NCBI GenBank assembly: GCA_903642325.1
Contig: CAHJWM010000013.1
Coordinates: forward strand, 1 to 64,000
Direction of reading: 5' to 3'
DNA from: Myxococcales bacterium
GTDB lineage: Bacteria > Myxococcota_A > Polyangia > Polyangiales > Polyangiaceae
DNA length: 64,000 bases
This document shows, in pieces, positions 34,111-44,091 of the stretch. Position numbers and translations under genes: made by a program. Below the pieces are notes generated by a model that saw only the letters and a list, made by a program, of their open reading frames with translations, did no database searches and had not been told where the DNA came from. Position 1 is the first letter of the stretch, and every line of letters starts with the position of its first letter.

Positions 34111-37100
34111 TCAGTCGCCGTCGCCCGAGATACTCCAATCCTCACTGGCGGACTCGCCCTTCGGGCTCGGCAGAGGTTCACCGCTCGGGCCGTCGCGGCG
34201 CACGATCATGGTCGTGCGGGTGGCGCTGTCATCGCTCTCACGGGCAACGACGGTGATCACGTTGATGCCTGGTTGAAGCTCGGTATCGATTGAGAACTTG
34301 AGCTTGGTCGGATCGGCGGCCTTGCGGTTCGACTGGTAAAAAACCTTGCGCGGACCCACGAAGATGAATGCATCGAGCACGCGGTCGCCGTCGGTGGCCT
34401 GTCCCTCGATATGCACTTTGTCCTCACGTGTGGCGAGCTTCGCCGGCGTCACTTCCAAGAGCGGTGGAGAGTGCGAAAGATGGGCGTGATAACCGACTTT
34501 GTCGGCGACCTGGGCGCTGTCTTTGACCGTGCGCGTTTCGACGAAACCAAAACGCTCCTCCCCCAGATTCACCTTGGTGAAGGCCCCGAACGTACCTAGC
34601 TTTTCGAGCAGGCTACCCTTGTCGACCTCTCCGACCACCGCGGCGGCAGCAAGTGGCTGACTGCGCACCGGCGCTGCCCCTGAAAACGAGACTTTGCCCT
34701 GCGCTTTGCTGATCGTTAGCGGGCTCTTGGCCAGCGGCAACGTGACCTTCTCGGTCGACACCACGCGTAGCTCGCGATCGGCGACACTGAGCTCGAAATT
34801 CACGTTACTTTCACTGAGCTGATCGAGAACGTCGAACGTGAAGGCGACATTCTTCACCTCATTGGGCTTCATATTGGAAATGTCGAACCGACCGTTGTGG
34901 ATCAATAGGCCGTCACCGGTCAGGTTGCGGATATTGGCCTGCGTGTCGTACGAGCGGCCCTTGCCTACGTTCTTCACGGCCAAATACACCGTGGCACCCT
35001 CGCCCTTGGCGAGCTGGCCGTCGCCATTGCCCGGACGATTGTCGACGATTTGGTAATTGTACGCAAAAATCGGCTGCGGCAGCGCGTTCAGGGTAGGACG
35101 TAGCTCGGCGTCGGGCGGCGCTTCGCCGCCTTCCGCGAAGAAGCGCACTTTCACCACGTCGGCGCGGGCGTCGGCTTCCAGCGGTACTTTGCACACGCGC
35201 TTGGCGTCGTTCGGCGTGGGGGCACTCGAGCCCGGTTTGTGCCCGTCGACGTCACAGAAGCCGAGCGGCGCGCTCGCCGTCTTGGTTTCACCTGGCAGGA
35301 TCTTGCCGAACGCGAACTCCTTCTCGTCGTAGTACGCGCCGTCACTCTTGGTGCTGGCGCGCACCTGATACGCCGGGCTCGAGCCCTTGTTCCTGACCGA
35401 GACTTTGAGCATCACTTGGTCGCCAGCGGCGAATGTGTCGCTCGGCTTGTCTGTGCCGACCTTGACCTCGTAATCGCTGGCCTTTGGCGGAGTCGCATAA
35501 TCCTTGGGCGGCGCCGTCCAATCGACACCGAGCTTGCCAAGGTCCGTGCCCACGGCCTCGACCTCGGTCTGCTGGAGCTTGTCCAAAAAGTCCTTGGCGC
35601 TGTGCACCTCGTCGAGGCGCTTGCCGGGGCTCAAACGACCGACCAAGTCGCGCGCGATCTTGATCGGAAAATCGAGCTCGAACTCGTCTTCCATATCTCC
35701 GCCGCGCTCGCGTATCTCGGCGCGCTCTTTCTCCGGCAGGTTGTAGCGCAAGCGCACGGTGGGCTGATCGTTCGCGCGAGTTGCGGTGTTGGACAAGCTC
35801 TTGGTCAAGTCGCGCTCGCGCAAACCATGGGCGTTGCGATAGAGATCCATCTCGACCGTATCGGCCGTCATCGGATCGAGCTCGATATCCGGCGCCACGC
35901 CAACCCCCTGAATCGACACGTCGCCTGGCGTCAGATATTGCGCGATCGTCAACTTCAGCGCCGCGTTCTCCGGCGTCACGTGTGGGAACACCAACTGCAC
36001 GCTGCCCTTTCCGAACGTGGTCTGACCCACAATCACCGCTCGATCCAAATTCTTGAGCGCGCCAGCCACGATCTCGCTGGCACTGGCCGAGGAGCCGTTG
36101 ACGAGCACGACGATCGGGTAGTTCGGCTCGGTGCCCTTGCGCACGGCACGCTTCTCCTCGCGGCCCTCGGACGCGCCGACCGTGGCCACGATCACGCCGT
36201 CGTCCAGAAATCGATCGGCGACGCGCGCCGCTTGATCGAGGAGGCCCCCGGGGTTGCCGCGCAAATCCAAGACCAAAGCCCTGAGCTTCTCTTTCTTGTG
36301 CAGATCAGCGAGGGCTTCGTCCAACTCGTCCGAGGTACTGGCTTGAAATTGCTTCAAGCGCACGTAGCCAACGCCGTTGCCTAGTCCCCGGTAGTCGACC
36401 GATTTGACTTGAATTTCTTCGCGTACGAGCTCGAACGGGCGGGACCCTGTCCAACCCTCCGCGGCGTCACGATGCACCCAAATCGTGACCTTCGAACCAG
36501 GATTACCGCGCAGACGGTTGACCGCGTCGTCTAGAGGCATATTCAGGGTCGACTCGTTGTTGATTTTGGTGATGCGGTCGAGCCGCTTCAAGTTGGCCCG
36601 CCCGGCGGGGGTGCCCGGCATGGGGCGCATCACCGTCAGCATCTGGTCGCGCACGGAGATCACGATGCCGAGACCACCGAAATGGCCGGACGTGGACAGG
36701 TTCATCTCTCGATACGCTTCGGGGCTCAGAAACGTGCTGTGCGGGTCGAGGGTGCGTAAGATCCCGTTGCACGCGGCGTACTCGACATCACGGAGGTCGA
36801 CCTCCGTGTCCTTGAGGTTCGCCTGCAAGAACGCAAATACTTCGCGCAGGCGCGCAGCTACATCCCAGGGGCCTTGCACGTTGTCGATATGAAATGAAGC
36901 CGATTCGGTGTCGACCTGCACCTTCACGGTGTTCGACTTGTCGTCGTGCAAGACGATCACTTGCGCGACTTCTTTCTGAATCTCGTTCACCGCGCTCAAG
37001 AACATCTGCCGGGGCTTGACGCGACTCGGGTCCACGTACTTGGTACGGATGGTGTTCAGCGTCTCGTTGACGGCGACGAGCTGCGTCAGATCATAGGGCG

Positions 37101-37248
37101 CCTTCGGCTGGCCAGGGCTAGTGACGGCGTGCGCCACTTCCAAACCGCGCCACAAACCCCCCGTGCCGAACTGCAGCGCAAAGTAGGACGCCAGCGCAAA
37201 CACGGACAGCACTACCAGCGCCCGACCAAGGCGCGGAAGAATTCGCAT
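34111..37248 (-). CDS. S41-family C-terminal processing protease with a large C-terminal extension
   Basis: A 1045-residue exported serine protease. The signal anchor is at about 10-28; the PDZ domain (FGGLGIVISVRDQMLTV) is at about 185-270; the S41 core follows with LRGNPGGLLDQA, NGSSASASEIV (catalytic Ser389) and GQTTFGKGSVQ (Lys414). CtpA/Prc-type enzymes usually stop near 450-700 residues. The remaining ~550 residues hold beta-sandwich-like segments (KNKGSSPAYQVRASTKSDG; KNVGKGRSYDTQANIRNLTG) and an SH3-like segment (VGEVDKGSLLEKLGTFGAFTKV), probably for substrate or envelope binding. ATG 37248 was chosen because the signal anchor begins there. Confidence 0.9.
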   Translation of the reverse strand: MRILPRLGRALVVLSVFALASYFALQFGTGGLWRGLEVAHAVTSPGQPKAPYDLTQLVAVNETLNTIRTKYVDPSRVKPRQMFLSAVNEIQKEVAQVIVLHDDKSNTVKVQVDTESASFHIDNVQGPWDVAARLREVFAFLQANLKDTEVDLRDVEYAACNGILRTLDPHSTFLSPEAYREMNLSTSGHFGGLGIVISVRDQMLTVMRPMPGTPAGRANLKRLDRITKINNESTLNMPLDDAVNRLRGNPGSKVTIWVHRDAAEGWTGSRPFELVREEIQVKSVDYRGLGNGVGYVRLKQFQASTSDELDEALADLHKKEKLRALVLDLRGNPGGLLDQAARVADRFLDDGVIVATVGASEGREEKRAVRKGTEPNYPIVVLVNGSSASASEIVAGALKNLDRAVIVGQTTFGKGSVQLVFPHVTPENAALKLTIAQYLTPGDVSIQGVGVAPDIELDPMTADTVEMDLYRNAHGLRERDLTKSLSNTATRANDQPTVRLRYNLPEKERAEIRERGGDMEDEFELDFPIKIARDLVGRLSPGKRLDEVHSAKDFLDKLQQTEVEAVGTDLGKLGVDWTAPPKDYATPPKASDYEVKVGTDKPSDTFAAGDQVMLKVSVRNKGSSPAYQVRASTKSDGAYYDEKEFAFGKILPGETKTASAPLGFCDVDGHKPGSSAPTPNDAKRVCKVPLEADARADVVKVRFFAEGGEAPPDAELRPTLNALPQPIFAYNYQIVDNRPGNGDGQLAKGEGATVYLAVKNVGKGRSYDTQANIRNLTGDGLLIHNGRFDISNMKPNEVKNVAFTFDVLDQLSESNVNFELSVADRELRVVSTEKVTLPLAKSPLTISKAQGKVSFSGAAPVRSQPLAAAAVVGEVDKGSLLEKLGTFGAFTKVNLGEERFGFVETRTVKDSAQVADKVGYHAHLSHSPPLLEVTPAKLATREDKVHIEGQATDGDRVLDAFIFVGPRKVFYQSNRKAADPTKLKFSIDTELQPGINVITVVARESDDSATRTTMIVRRDGPSGEPLPSPKGESASEDWSISGDGD

Positions 37249-37417
37249 GCCGCCAGTATAGCTCGCCGTTCGGCCTATTTCAGCGTTCGCTGGCGGCCAC
37301 ACGTCGTTCCGCTCGACGGTGCTTTATTCCCAGATTTGCTTGGTTATCCAGTCGTTCCCGGCGCCGTCGCCTTTTCAGGCCTAGCGCGACAATTTCCGAT
37401 TTATCGCTGGCAGCTCT

Positions 37418-37442
37418 CGATCATTCCTTTGATCGATGATCG
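37418..37442. repeat. Inverted repeat CGATCAT-N11-ATGATCG
   Basis: A perfect 7-bp dyad with an 11-base centre between the recJ stop and the S41 protease start. It is not followed by a T run on either strand. It may be a weak hairpin at the recJ end or an operator about 170 bp upstream of the protease. Confidence 0.35.
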
Positions 37443-37466
37443 CTACTCGGGCCCGCCCGTTCGCGT

Positions 37467-39215
37467 TCACGGACCGAAACGCAGGATCTTTTCGAGCTTG
37501 AGCTCGATCGCGGTGCCGCCACGATAACGATCGGGCCTGAGCTTACCGAGCACGGTGATCTTGCCGGCGAGGGCCGCCGCATGCTCGCCCATGGCGATGC
37601 CGAATGCGCCGAGGCGCGTTCCACCTTCGAGCTCCAGCTCGAGCTTCAAGTGACCGCCATTGACCTGGCGCGCAGACAGCACTTTCGCTTCCACGGCCAA
37701 ACTGGCTGATTCGTTGCCGGCGCCGCACGGTTCGAGGAGGTAGAGCTCGCTCAGCACGCGTGAAGGGTCGTCCCCCGTTGCAAGCCAAGATACGGTAAGG
37801 CCTGCCTCTGCTTCACTTGGTGCTGGTTGTGGGAGCTGAGCTGCGCAGGCAGCTTCGAGGCAAGCCCGCAGCTCCGCCAGGCGCAGGATCTGTACTTCCG
37901 CCCCCGCTGCGGCCTGGTGGCCACCGAAACGGATCAAAATGTGCTTCGCCGCGCTCAGCACGTCGAATAAGCGTGAGCCCGCCGGACCGCGCACGGATGC
38001 CCGCCCATGCCCATTGCTGAAACCGATGGCAACGATCGGGCGCTTGAAACGGTCCGCGAGGCGCCCGGCCACGATGCCCACGATGCCGTGGTTCCAACCC
38101 TCACGACCGATCACGATCGCAGGGCGTTCCGCCCAGCCTTCGCTCTCTATTTCGGCCAAGGCCTCCTCGATCATGCGCTCCTGGATCAGCTTTCGTTCGC
38201 TGGATCTCTGCTCGATTTCCGCGGCCAGCGCGGACGCTTCTTCGTAAGTCTTGGCCATTAGCAGCCGGACCGCGATCTCGGCGGAGCCCAAACGGCCTGG
38301 CGCGTTCAGGCGGGGGGCGATGCGAAACGCAACGTCTTCGGCCGTAATTGGCGTGTGTCCGTCGAGCTTCGCGAGCTCGAACAGCGCGCGAATGCCGGGG
38401 CGCCGAGCTTCGCCCAGCACGCGCAGCCCCGCGCGCACGAGCGCGCGGTTGTCGCCGTCGAGGGGTGCTACGTCGGCGATCGTGCCGATGGCCACCAGAT
38501 CGAGCCAACGCCGCAAATCGAGCTCGCGGCCAAGCGCACCGCGCAGCGCGGCACCGATCGACAAGGCCAAGCCACAAGAGGCCATGCCCTTGTACGGAAA
38601 GCCGCACTCTGGACGATGGGGATTCAAAAATGCCAGGGCCGGTAGGGCCTCTTCCGGGACCAAATGATGGTCGATGACCACGCAGTCGACGCCCGCATCA
38701 CGAAAACGAGCAAGTGACGAATGGTCGGACGAGCCGCAGTCGCAGGTCACCAGCAGCTCTGCGCCACTGGCCAGGATTTTCTCTACCGCTTCCGAAGAAA
38801 CTCCATAACCGCCCTCGAAACGGCTGGCGATGAAGGTCTCCACCGTTCCCCCCAACGCCTCGATGATCTCACTCATGATGGCGGCCGAGGTCATGCCGTC
38901 GCAATCGTAGTCGCCGAATACCGCAATGCGCTCGCCAGCGCGAATGGCCGTCGCCAAGCGTTCCGCGGCCAAGGACCGGTCGGCCATGGCATGCGGTGCG
39001 GTGAGCTCCGATAGTCGCGGATTGAGGAACCGGCGCGTGAGCTCGATGTCGCGGTGCCCACGCCGCTCCAGCAGCTCACCCATCGTGACGGAGACGCCGA
39101 GGCCTAGCGCGAGCTCGCGGGCGCGGGCGCTGGGCAGCGAGCGAACGTGCACGCTCTCTGATTCGGTCGAGTGCGCGTGCGATGCAGTCAAGGCACGACT
39201 TCCAACATGGCTCAT
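37467..39215 (-). CDS. recJ: Single-stranded-DNA-specific exonuclease RecJ
   Basis: A 582-residue DHH-family 5'-3' exonuclease acting in RecF recombination and mismatch repair. The motifs are in order: VFGDYDCDGMTSAAI, TCDCGSSDH, VIDHHLVP, NPHRPECGFPYKGMASCGLA, the GTIADVAPL segment, then the DHHA1 part with GWNHGIVGIVAGRL and GHGRASVRG. The C-terminal OB-like domain ends near LEKILRFGP. I chose ATG 39215 because sequence before it is not family-like; a start nearer SLPSARAREL would also be possible. Confidence 0.95.
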   Translation of the reverse strand: MSHVGSRALTASHAHSTESESVHVRSLPSARARELALGLGVSVTMGELLERRGHRDIELTRRFLNPRLSELTAPHAMADRSLAAERLATAIRAGERIAVFGDYDCDGMTSAAIMSEIIEALGGTVETFIASRFEGGYGVSSEAVEKILASGAELLVTCDCGSSDHSSLARFRDAGVDCVVIDHHLVPEEALPALAFLNPHRPECGFPYKGMASCGLALSIGAALRGALGRELDLRRWLDLVAIGTIADVAPLDGDNRALVRAGLRVLGEARRPGIRALFELAKLDGHTPITAEDVAFRIAPRLNAPGRLGSAEIAVRLLMAKTYEEASALAAEIEQRSSERKLIQERMIEEALAEIESEGWAERPAIVIGREGWNHGIVGIVAGRLADRFKRPIVAIGFSNGHGRASVRGPAGSRLFDVLSAAKHILIRFGGHQAAAGAEVQILRLAELRACLEAACAAQLPQPAPSEAEAGLTVSWLATGDDPSRVLSELYLLEPCGAGNESASLAVEAKVLSARQVNGGHLKLELELEGGTRLGAFGIAMGEHAAALAGKITVLGKLRPDRYRGGTAIELKLEKILRFGP

Positions 39216-39325
39216 GAAAGCTGTCAATCCATGCCCAGCGTAGCCTCCTGCCCCACCAGGAAATGTCCGCCCAGACGCCGACCCCTGCGCGGCGGGGGCG
39301 CCCCGCATGCGCTCGCACAAATAAC

Positions 39326-39352
39326 AAAACGCCTCCGGTGAGGAGGCGTTTT
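39326..39352 (-). terminator. Rho-independent terminator
   Basis: AAAACGCCTCC, a 5-base loop and GGAGGCGTTTT form a perfect stem flanked by A and T runs. It lies about 46 bases past the stop of the 39399-39800 gene and separates it from recJ; it could work on both strands. Confidence 0.85.
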
Positions 39353-39398
39353 AAGGTGCGGCCCGTAAGTCAGAGCTGCAGCCGCGGCCAGCGCGGCG

Positions 39399-39800
39399 TC
39401 AGTTCAGGCTTTCCGAAGCCACGTCTGGTGGGTCGAGCGGGCGCGCCACGAACAACCATTGGATGCGCCCATTCGGCCCAACGAAACGAACGTGCTCATC
39501 CGGCATGGCGCGCAGGTGGAAGCGAGGCCCATCATCCGACTCTTCGGTGGTAACGAGAGCCATGGCGTCAAGCACGTGGAGGCCACCGAGCACGTCCTCG
39601 GGCTCCGCTTCCAAGCGTTCCGCCAGGTCGGTCAAGTCGAGATCGCGGTCGCCCGCGAAGGCCGCCAAGACGCGCTGGGCGTTCAGGCAGCGAGCTTGCT
39701 GATCCGGAGCAATCTTCGACCAAAGCTCCTCGGGGATGGTGAGGGGTAAACCATTCACCGGGGGCAAAGCAGCCATCTGGGACTTCAATGCGGCAAACAT
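39399..39800 (-). CDS. Small winged-helix-like protein of unknown function
   Basis: A soluble protein of about 133 residues that I do not recognise by name. The middle (LNAQRVLAAFAGDRDLDLTDLAERLEAEPEDVLGGLHVLDAMALV) has the helix pattern of a winged helix-turn-helix, and the end (HVRFVGPNGRIQWLFVARPLDPPD) is beta-rich. Starts at ATG 39776, 39800 or 39821 are all possible, and none has a strong ribosome site. It is a single gene bounded by a terminator and secF. Regulatory or structural role unknown. Confidence 0.6.
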   Translation of the reverse strand: MFAALKSQMAALPPVNGLPLTIPEELWSKIAPDQQARCLNAQRVLAAFAGDRDLDLTDLAERLEAEPEDVLGGLHVLDAMALVTTEESDDGPRFHLRAMPDEHVRFVGPNGRIQWLFVARPLDPPDVASESLN

Positions 39801-39909
39801 GAGAAGAACATAAGGACGCAACCAGGGGTGTCAACCACGGCGGCCGGACCGGGCCACTTCGATCCCCCTAAACACGCCGGCGCGGGCCTGTGCCGCTCAG
39901 GCCTGATTC

Positions 39910-41124
39910 TCAGACCGCGGCCGGCTTGGGCGCGCCGACCGGCTTTTTCACGCCAACTTTGGAAAAGAGCGTGTGATCGAGCCACTCGGTCAGGGGCAAG
40001 GCGACGTAAATCGACGAGTACGTCCCCAGTATGACGCCGATCACCAGGGCGAGTGAAAAGTCTTTCAGCTCGCCCGTGCCCCAAATGAAGAAGCCGAGCA
40101 AGGCGATCACCACCGTGCTGCTCGTGAGCAGGGTGCGGCCGAGCATTTCCGAGGTGCTGATATTGATCAACTGGAAGAAGCTCGTGCCGCGAAGCTTGCC
40201 CAAATTTTCGCGCACGCGGTCGTACACGATCACCGTGTCGTTGACGGAGTAGCCCACGATGGTGAGCGCGGCGGCGATGGTCGTCAAATTGATCTCCTTG
40301 CCGAGGCAGATCAAGATACCGATCGTTCCGAGCGCGTCGTGAGTGAGCGCAACGACTCCGCCGGGAGCAAAGCGAAGGTCGAAGCGGAACGCGATGTAGA
40401 CCATGATGAACACGATCGAGATGGCGATGCTCTTCACGGCGCTGTCGCGAAGCTGAGCGCCCGCGCGCGGGCCGATCCATTCCGTTCGCAAGGCGGAGTC
40501 CGGCACGAAGTCTGCGCCTAGCCCCTGGCGCAGGCCCGTCATGAGCTGGTCGCCCTTGCTCATCAGCTGGATCTCGACCTTGTTGTCACGCGCGTTCTGA
40601 AGTATCGGGTTGTGGGCACCGGGGCGGAGCAGAATGCCCTTTACGGCCGAGACGCGCTCCTTGATCGCATCGAGGTCAGGAGAGTTTCGGTAGCGCACGC
40701 TGATCTTGTCACCCCCGGGGCTGAACTTGACCTCCGTCGCCTGCCGATCCGCCGGACAAGCATCGGTGGCTGGACCCGCGCTCAAGCAAAGCGACTTCTC
40801 GATCTCGGCTTGCTCTGCGCTCGAGATGGTCGACACTTCTTCGACCCGTATCAAGTAACGATTCGGGTTCTTCGGATCATCGACGCGGATAACGCCCGGC
40901 TCCTGAAAGCCTGCCTTTTCTACGGCGGCGCGCAGATTACCGGCGCTGACCGGCTTCTTGAAGGCGATCTCGACTTCCGTACCGCCGGTGAAATCGGTCC
41001 CGAGCCGGGCCTTTCCCATGAGCAGCAAGACGGCCGCGCCGAAGGTCAGGAACAAGCTCAGTCCGATGAAGTACCACCGAACCGACATGAAGTTGTAGAT
41101 TTTGCCGGACTTGAACAGATGCAT
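39910..41124 (-). CDS. secF: Protein-export membrane protein SecF
   Basis: A 404-residue subunit of SecDF, which uses proton motive force to pull exported proteins through SecYEG. The first membrane helix is at about 15-35, followed by the DFTGGTEVEIAF motif, the P1 head domain and five further helices with GYSVNDTVIVYDRVREN, the family signature. The gene lies 3 bases after secD in a yajC-secD-secF operon. Confidence 0.97.
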   Translation of the reverse strand: MHLFKSGKIYNFMSVRWYFIGLSLFLTFGAAVLLLMGKARLGTDFTGGTEVEIAFKKPVSAGNLRAAVEKAGFQEPGVIRVDDPKNPNRYLIRVEEVSTISSAEQAEIEKSLCLSAGPATDACPADRQATEVKFSPGGDKISVRYRNSPDLDAIKERVSAVKGILLRPGAHNPILQNARDNKVEIQLMSKGDQLMTGLRQGLGADFVPDSALRTEWIGPRAGAQLRDSAVKSIAISIVFIMVYIAFRFDLRFAPGGVVALTHDALGTIGILICLGKEINLTTIAAALTIVGYSVNDTVIVYDRVRENLGKLRGTSFFQLINISTSEMLGRTLLTSSTVVIALLGFFIWGTGELKDFSLALVIGVILGTYSSIYVALPLTEWLDHTLFSKVGVKKPVGAPKPAAV

Positions 41125-41127
41125 GGC

Positions 41128-43233
41128 TCAACCCAAATCTAGCTGGGCGCCGCGCCCCAGATTCTTGACCCACCAGTCGACCATGAGCCGGCTGACGATG
41201 ACGCCCGTGAAGATGTTGCAGATCACGCCCACCATTAGCGTGACGGCGAAGCCCTTGAGCGGCCCCGTCCCGTACTGCGCCAGTACCAGACCAGCGATGA
41301 CCGTCGTCACGTGGCCGTCGATAATGGCGTTCAATGCGCGCCGATAACCGACTTCCACCGCTGCGCGCGGGCTCTTGCCGAGCCCGAGCTCCTCACGGAT
41401 GCGCTCGTTGATGATGATGTTGCTGTCTACCGCCATGCCGACGGTGAGGGCCAACCCAGCGATGCCGGGCAGCGTCATCGACGCGCCGAACGAGGACAAG
41501 ATGGCGAGCTGGAGGAACAAGTTCATGATCACCGCGATATCCGCGATGAACCCGGCCCGCTGGTAATAAACCATCATGAACAGGAGCACGAGGGCGATGC
41601 CGCCGAGCGCGCCTTGAATGCCGAGCTTGATTGCGTCTTGACCGAGCGAGGGCCCGATGCGCTGCTCATTGGAAGGAGAAATGGGCGCAGGCAGTGCGCC
41701 GGAGCGCAGCACGAGCTCGAGGTTTTTAGAGTCCCTGAGTTGCGCTTCTGGGTCTCCCGAGCCCATCGTGATCTGACCATGGCCGCCCGCGATACGGCTC
41801 TGGATGACCGGCGCGCTACTGATCCGTCCGTCCAAAATAATGGCAAAACGACGCTTGATGTTGGCGCCCGTAATACGCTCGAAGATGCGACCGCCCGCAT
41901 CCGTAAACGTAATCGACACGTGCCATCCGCCCATTCCGCCCGAGCTTTGTTCGGGCTGAGCCACGGCTTCGCGGATCATGTCACCGGTGATTTCGGCGCG
42001 GCTCTTGAGGAAGTAGGTGCGCACACCCACTTCTTCTTCCTTCAGCGTAACCTCGTCCACCACGCGCGATTCAACGTGAAAGCCGACCTCTCGGTCTGCC
42101 GGCACGTCCAAGGTGCTCACCCACTCGCGCATCCGTTGCAGGCACTGCGTGGTCGTCTCTTTAGGCAGCTTGCGCAAGAGGGCGTAGGTGTTCTGCTTGC
42201 TGCGGTTTTCCCCCTCGGCGTCCTTGCCAACCGGAGCGTTCTCGGCTTGAAACTCCAAACCGTCCGGCAAGCTGGCGTCTTTGGCGGCCTTTTGTACTTC
42301 ACCGAAAAAATCCGTGTCGTCGTCGAGCAACTTGAACTCGAGGCGAGCGGTCTGACTGATGATTTCGCGAATGGTCGAGAAGCTCTTTTCGTCCTCGCCC
42401 GGCACTTCGACGATGATGTCTTCGTCCCGCGACGAAACGGCCGCCTCACGCAGGCCGAGCTCATCGACGCGCCGGCCGATGATGTCCTTGGCCTGGCTCA
42501 CCGCGCGCTCTCGGATCTGTGAGCCGACCGTGGAGCGCATCTTGAAGACGAGCGTGCGTTGATCCGGACTGCGCGTGAACGACATCTCGGTCCGAAATTT
42601 CTCGAGGAAACGTTCGTCGAGCTTGCTCGGGTCGGTGGCCTCTTTGACCTGCACGCGAATTTCGTCGACGGGCCTGCGCGGCGATTCGACGACGACCTTG
42701 TCGCGAAGCTTTTGAAAGACCTCTTCGCCAGGGAGCTCGTCTCCCGTGTGCAGGCCGAAGATCTTGGCCAGCTCGAGGCGCATGTCCTCGTAGTAATGGT
42801 CCCGCTTGTCTTTGATCGCTTCGTCGACGTCCACCGTATAGACGAGCCGTAGACCGCCGCGGAGGTCGAGACCTGCGATCAAGCGGAACGAGACGTGATC
42901 ACGGATGTACGCCGGACAGCCGATCTTCGAGCTCCAGGTGGGCAGCGTGGGCCACAACACCAAAAACCCGAAGAGACAGGCGCTGACCGTGAGCCCGGCA
43001 CGCGCGCGCCAACCCACATCCATCACGTCCACCGATGCGAACGCGACGCACAAGCTCAGCACGCCGACCAGGACCATGGGCCAGAATGCGTCGTTGTGAG
43101 CGGCGGCGGCAGCTCCAGCGGCAAACAGAGCGGCCGCCCACAGCGACCATCGTTCGGCCCTGAAAGCGAAGCCGCACAGCACGAACAGCGCGGTCAGCCC
43201 GCCAAAAATCGAGGTTAAAACGGTATTGACCAC
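41128..43233 (-). CDS. secD: Protein-export membrane protein SecD
   Basis: A 701-residue SecD. The usual first helix is preceded by three additional hydrophobic segments (residues about 1-95), so the N-terminus is longer than in E. coli. GLDLRGGLRLVYTVDVDEA, the P1 domain, GDPEAQLRDSKNLELVLRSGALPAPI, SLGQDAIKLGIQGALGG and GMAVDSNIIINERIREE are clear. The start is GTG 43233, 15 bases after the yajC stop. Confidence 0.97.
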   Translation of the reverse strand: MVNTVLTSIFGGLTALFVLCGFAFRAERWSLWAAALFAAGAAAAAHNDAFWPMVLVGVLSLCVAFASVDVMDVGWRARAGLTVSACLFGFLVLWPTLPTWSSKIGCPAYIRDHVSFRLIAGLDLRGGLRLVYTVDVDEAIKDKRDHYYEDMRLELAKIFGLHTGDELPGEEVFQKLRDKVVVESPRRPVDEIRVQVKEATDPSKLDERFLEKFRTEMSFTRSPDQRTLVFKMRSTVGSQIRERAVSQAKDIIGRRVDELGLREAAVSSRDEDIIVEVPGEDEKSFSTIREIISQTARLEFKLLDDDTDFFGEVQKAAKDASLPDGLEFQAENAPVGKDAEGENRSKQNTYALLRKLPKETTTQCLQRMREWVSTLDVPADREVGFHVESRVVDEVTLKEEEVGVRTYFLKSRAEITGDMIREAVAQPEQSSGGMGGWHVSITFTDAGGRIFERITGANIKRRFAIILDGRISSAPVIQSRIAGGHGQITMGSGDPEAQLRDSKNLELVLRSGALPAPISPSNEQRIGPSLGQDAIKLGIQGALGGIALVLLFMMVYYQRAGFIADIAVIMNLFLQLAILSSFGASMTLPGIAGLALTVGMAVDSNIIINERIREELGLGKSPRAAVEVGYRRALNAIIDGHVTTVIAGLVLAQYGTGPLKGFAVTLMVGVICNIFTGVIVSRLMVDWWVKNLGRGAQLDLG

Positions 43234-43248
43234 GGCTCTGGCGCGCTT

Positions 43249-43716
43249 TCACTTTTTCTCGGCCAGGGCGGCCGTCTCGGCGTCGTCCTTACCGAGAATG
43301 CCGGACTTCAGCACGTCGATCTTCATGCCGGGCGCAAGCTCGACCTTGGCGACGCGATCACCCACCTCGAGCAGCTTGCCCATGAGCCCGCCGGACAGGA
43401 TGACCTTGTCGCCCTTTTGCAGGGACGCGAGGACTTTTCCCTGCTTCTTTGCTTGCGAGCGGTTGGTGAAGACCATCAGCAGGACTAGCGGCACCACCAT
43501 GAGCAACATGGGCGCGATACCGGCCAAGCCACCAGGACTTTCGGGCTTCGCCCCAACTGCTGGCGACGTGCCTGGCGTCGAAGGGGCAACCGTAGTGGCA
43601 CTGGTTTCCCGGCCCGGAGCCGGAGGGACATTCTGAAAGGACAACAACGCGAGCAAGGGGTCCTCCGCGGACGGGGTGGCTCGTGAATCGAGAGCCCCAC
43701 AGGGCGCCTGGGTCAT
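43249..43716 (-). CDS. yajC: Preprotein translocase subunit YajC
   Basis: A small (about 155 residues) accessory of SecDF. The core has one membrane helix (APMLLMVVPLVLLMVFTNRSQAKKQ) and the conserved KVLASLQKGDKVILSGGLMGKLLEV segment. An N-terminal extension of about 50 residues rich in Pro/Ala/Thr precedes the helix, which is longer than usual. ATG 43716 was chosen; a start further upstream would add an unlikely segment. First gene of yajC-secD-secF. Confidence 0.9.
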   Translation of the reverse strand: MTQAPCGALDSRATPSAEDPLLALLSFQNVPPAPGRETSATTVAPSTPGTSPAVGAKPESPGGLAGIAPMLLMVVPLVLLMVFTNRSQAKKQGKVLASLQKGDKVILSGGLMGKLLEVGDRVAKVELAPGMKIDVLKSGILGKDDAETAALAEKK

Positions 43717-43850
43717 GCCGTGAAAACGGCGGCCCGCAGCGTCGAGAGGGCCGGGCCTATACCCAGATTCCATACCCCGCGCAACCAACACCGGATTTGA
43801 CTGGCGTGCGGCGTTCGAGCGCGCGATACAGCCTGGCTCGGACCTGCGCC

Positions 43851-43879
43851 TTGACAGCCCGGTTAGCGAGTTGTAGTGG
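43851..43879 (+). promoter_or_regulatory. Candidate sigma-70-type promoter for tRNA-Val
   Basis: A perfect -35 hexamer TTGACA at 43851-43856 is followed by a weak -10 region around TGTAGT/TAGTGG (43872-43879). It lies about 70 bases before the tRNA. The -35 match is strong and the -10 poor. Confidence 0.4.
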
Positions 43880-43946
43880 GGGTCTGCCCTGATTTTGGAG
43901 AGTCGGAAAACACAGTTTGCCGGTGAAGCCCGCTTCATCGAACCAG

Positions 43947-44018
<72 letters not shown>

Positions 44019-44091
44019 CAAACGCAGTCGAACCCGCTCAAACCGCTGGCCTGGCCTCGCTCGTCGGTCGACCGACGACGGCATAACGTCC

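Noticed and set aside
35239-36384. Long open frame of 381 codons opposite the S41 protease gene
   Set aside because: It is antisense to clear protease motifs and its translation shows no family sequence; long opposite frames are common at this GC content.
41311-42522. 403-codon frame on the plus strand inside secD
   Set aside because: Fully antisense to SecD, compositionally odd, no motif.
44019-44091. Possible T-box leader before thrS
   Set aside because: Only about 73 bases lie between the tRNA and thrS, and no T-box sequence is visible.
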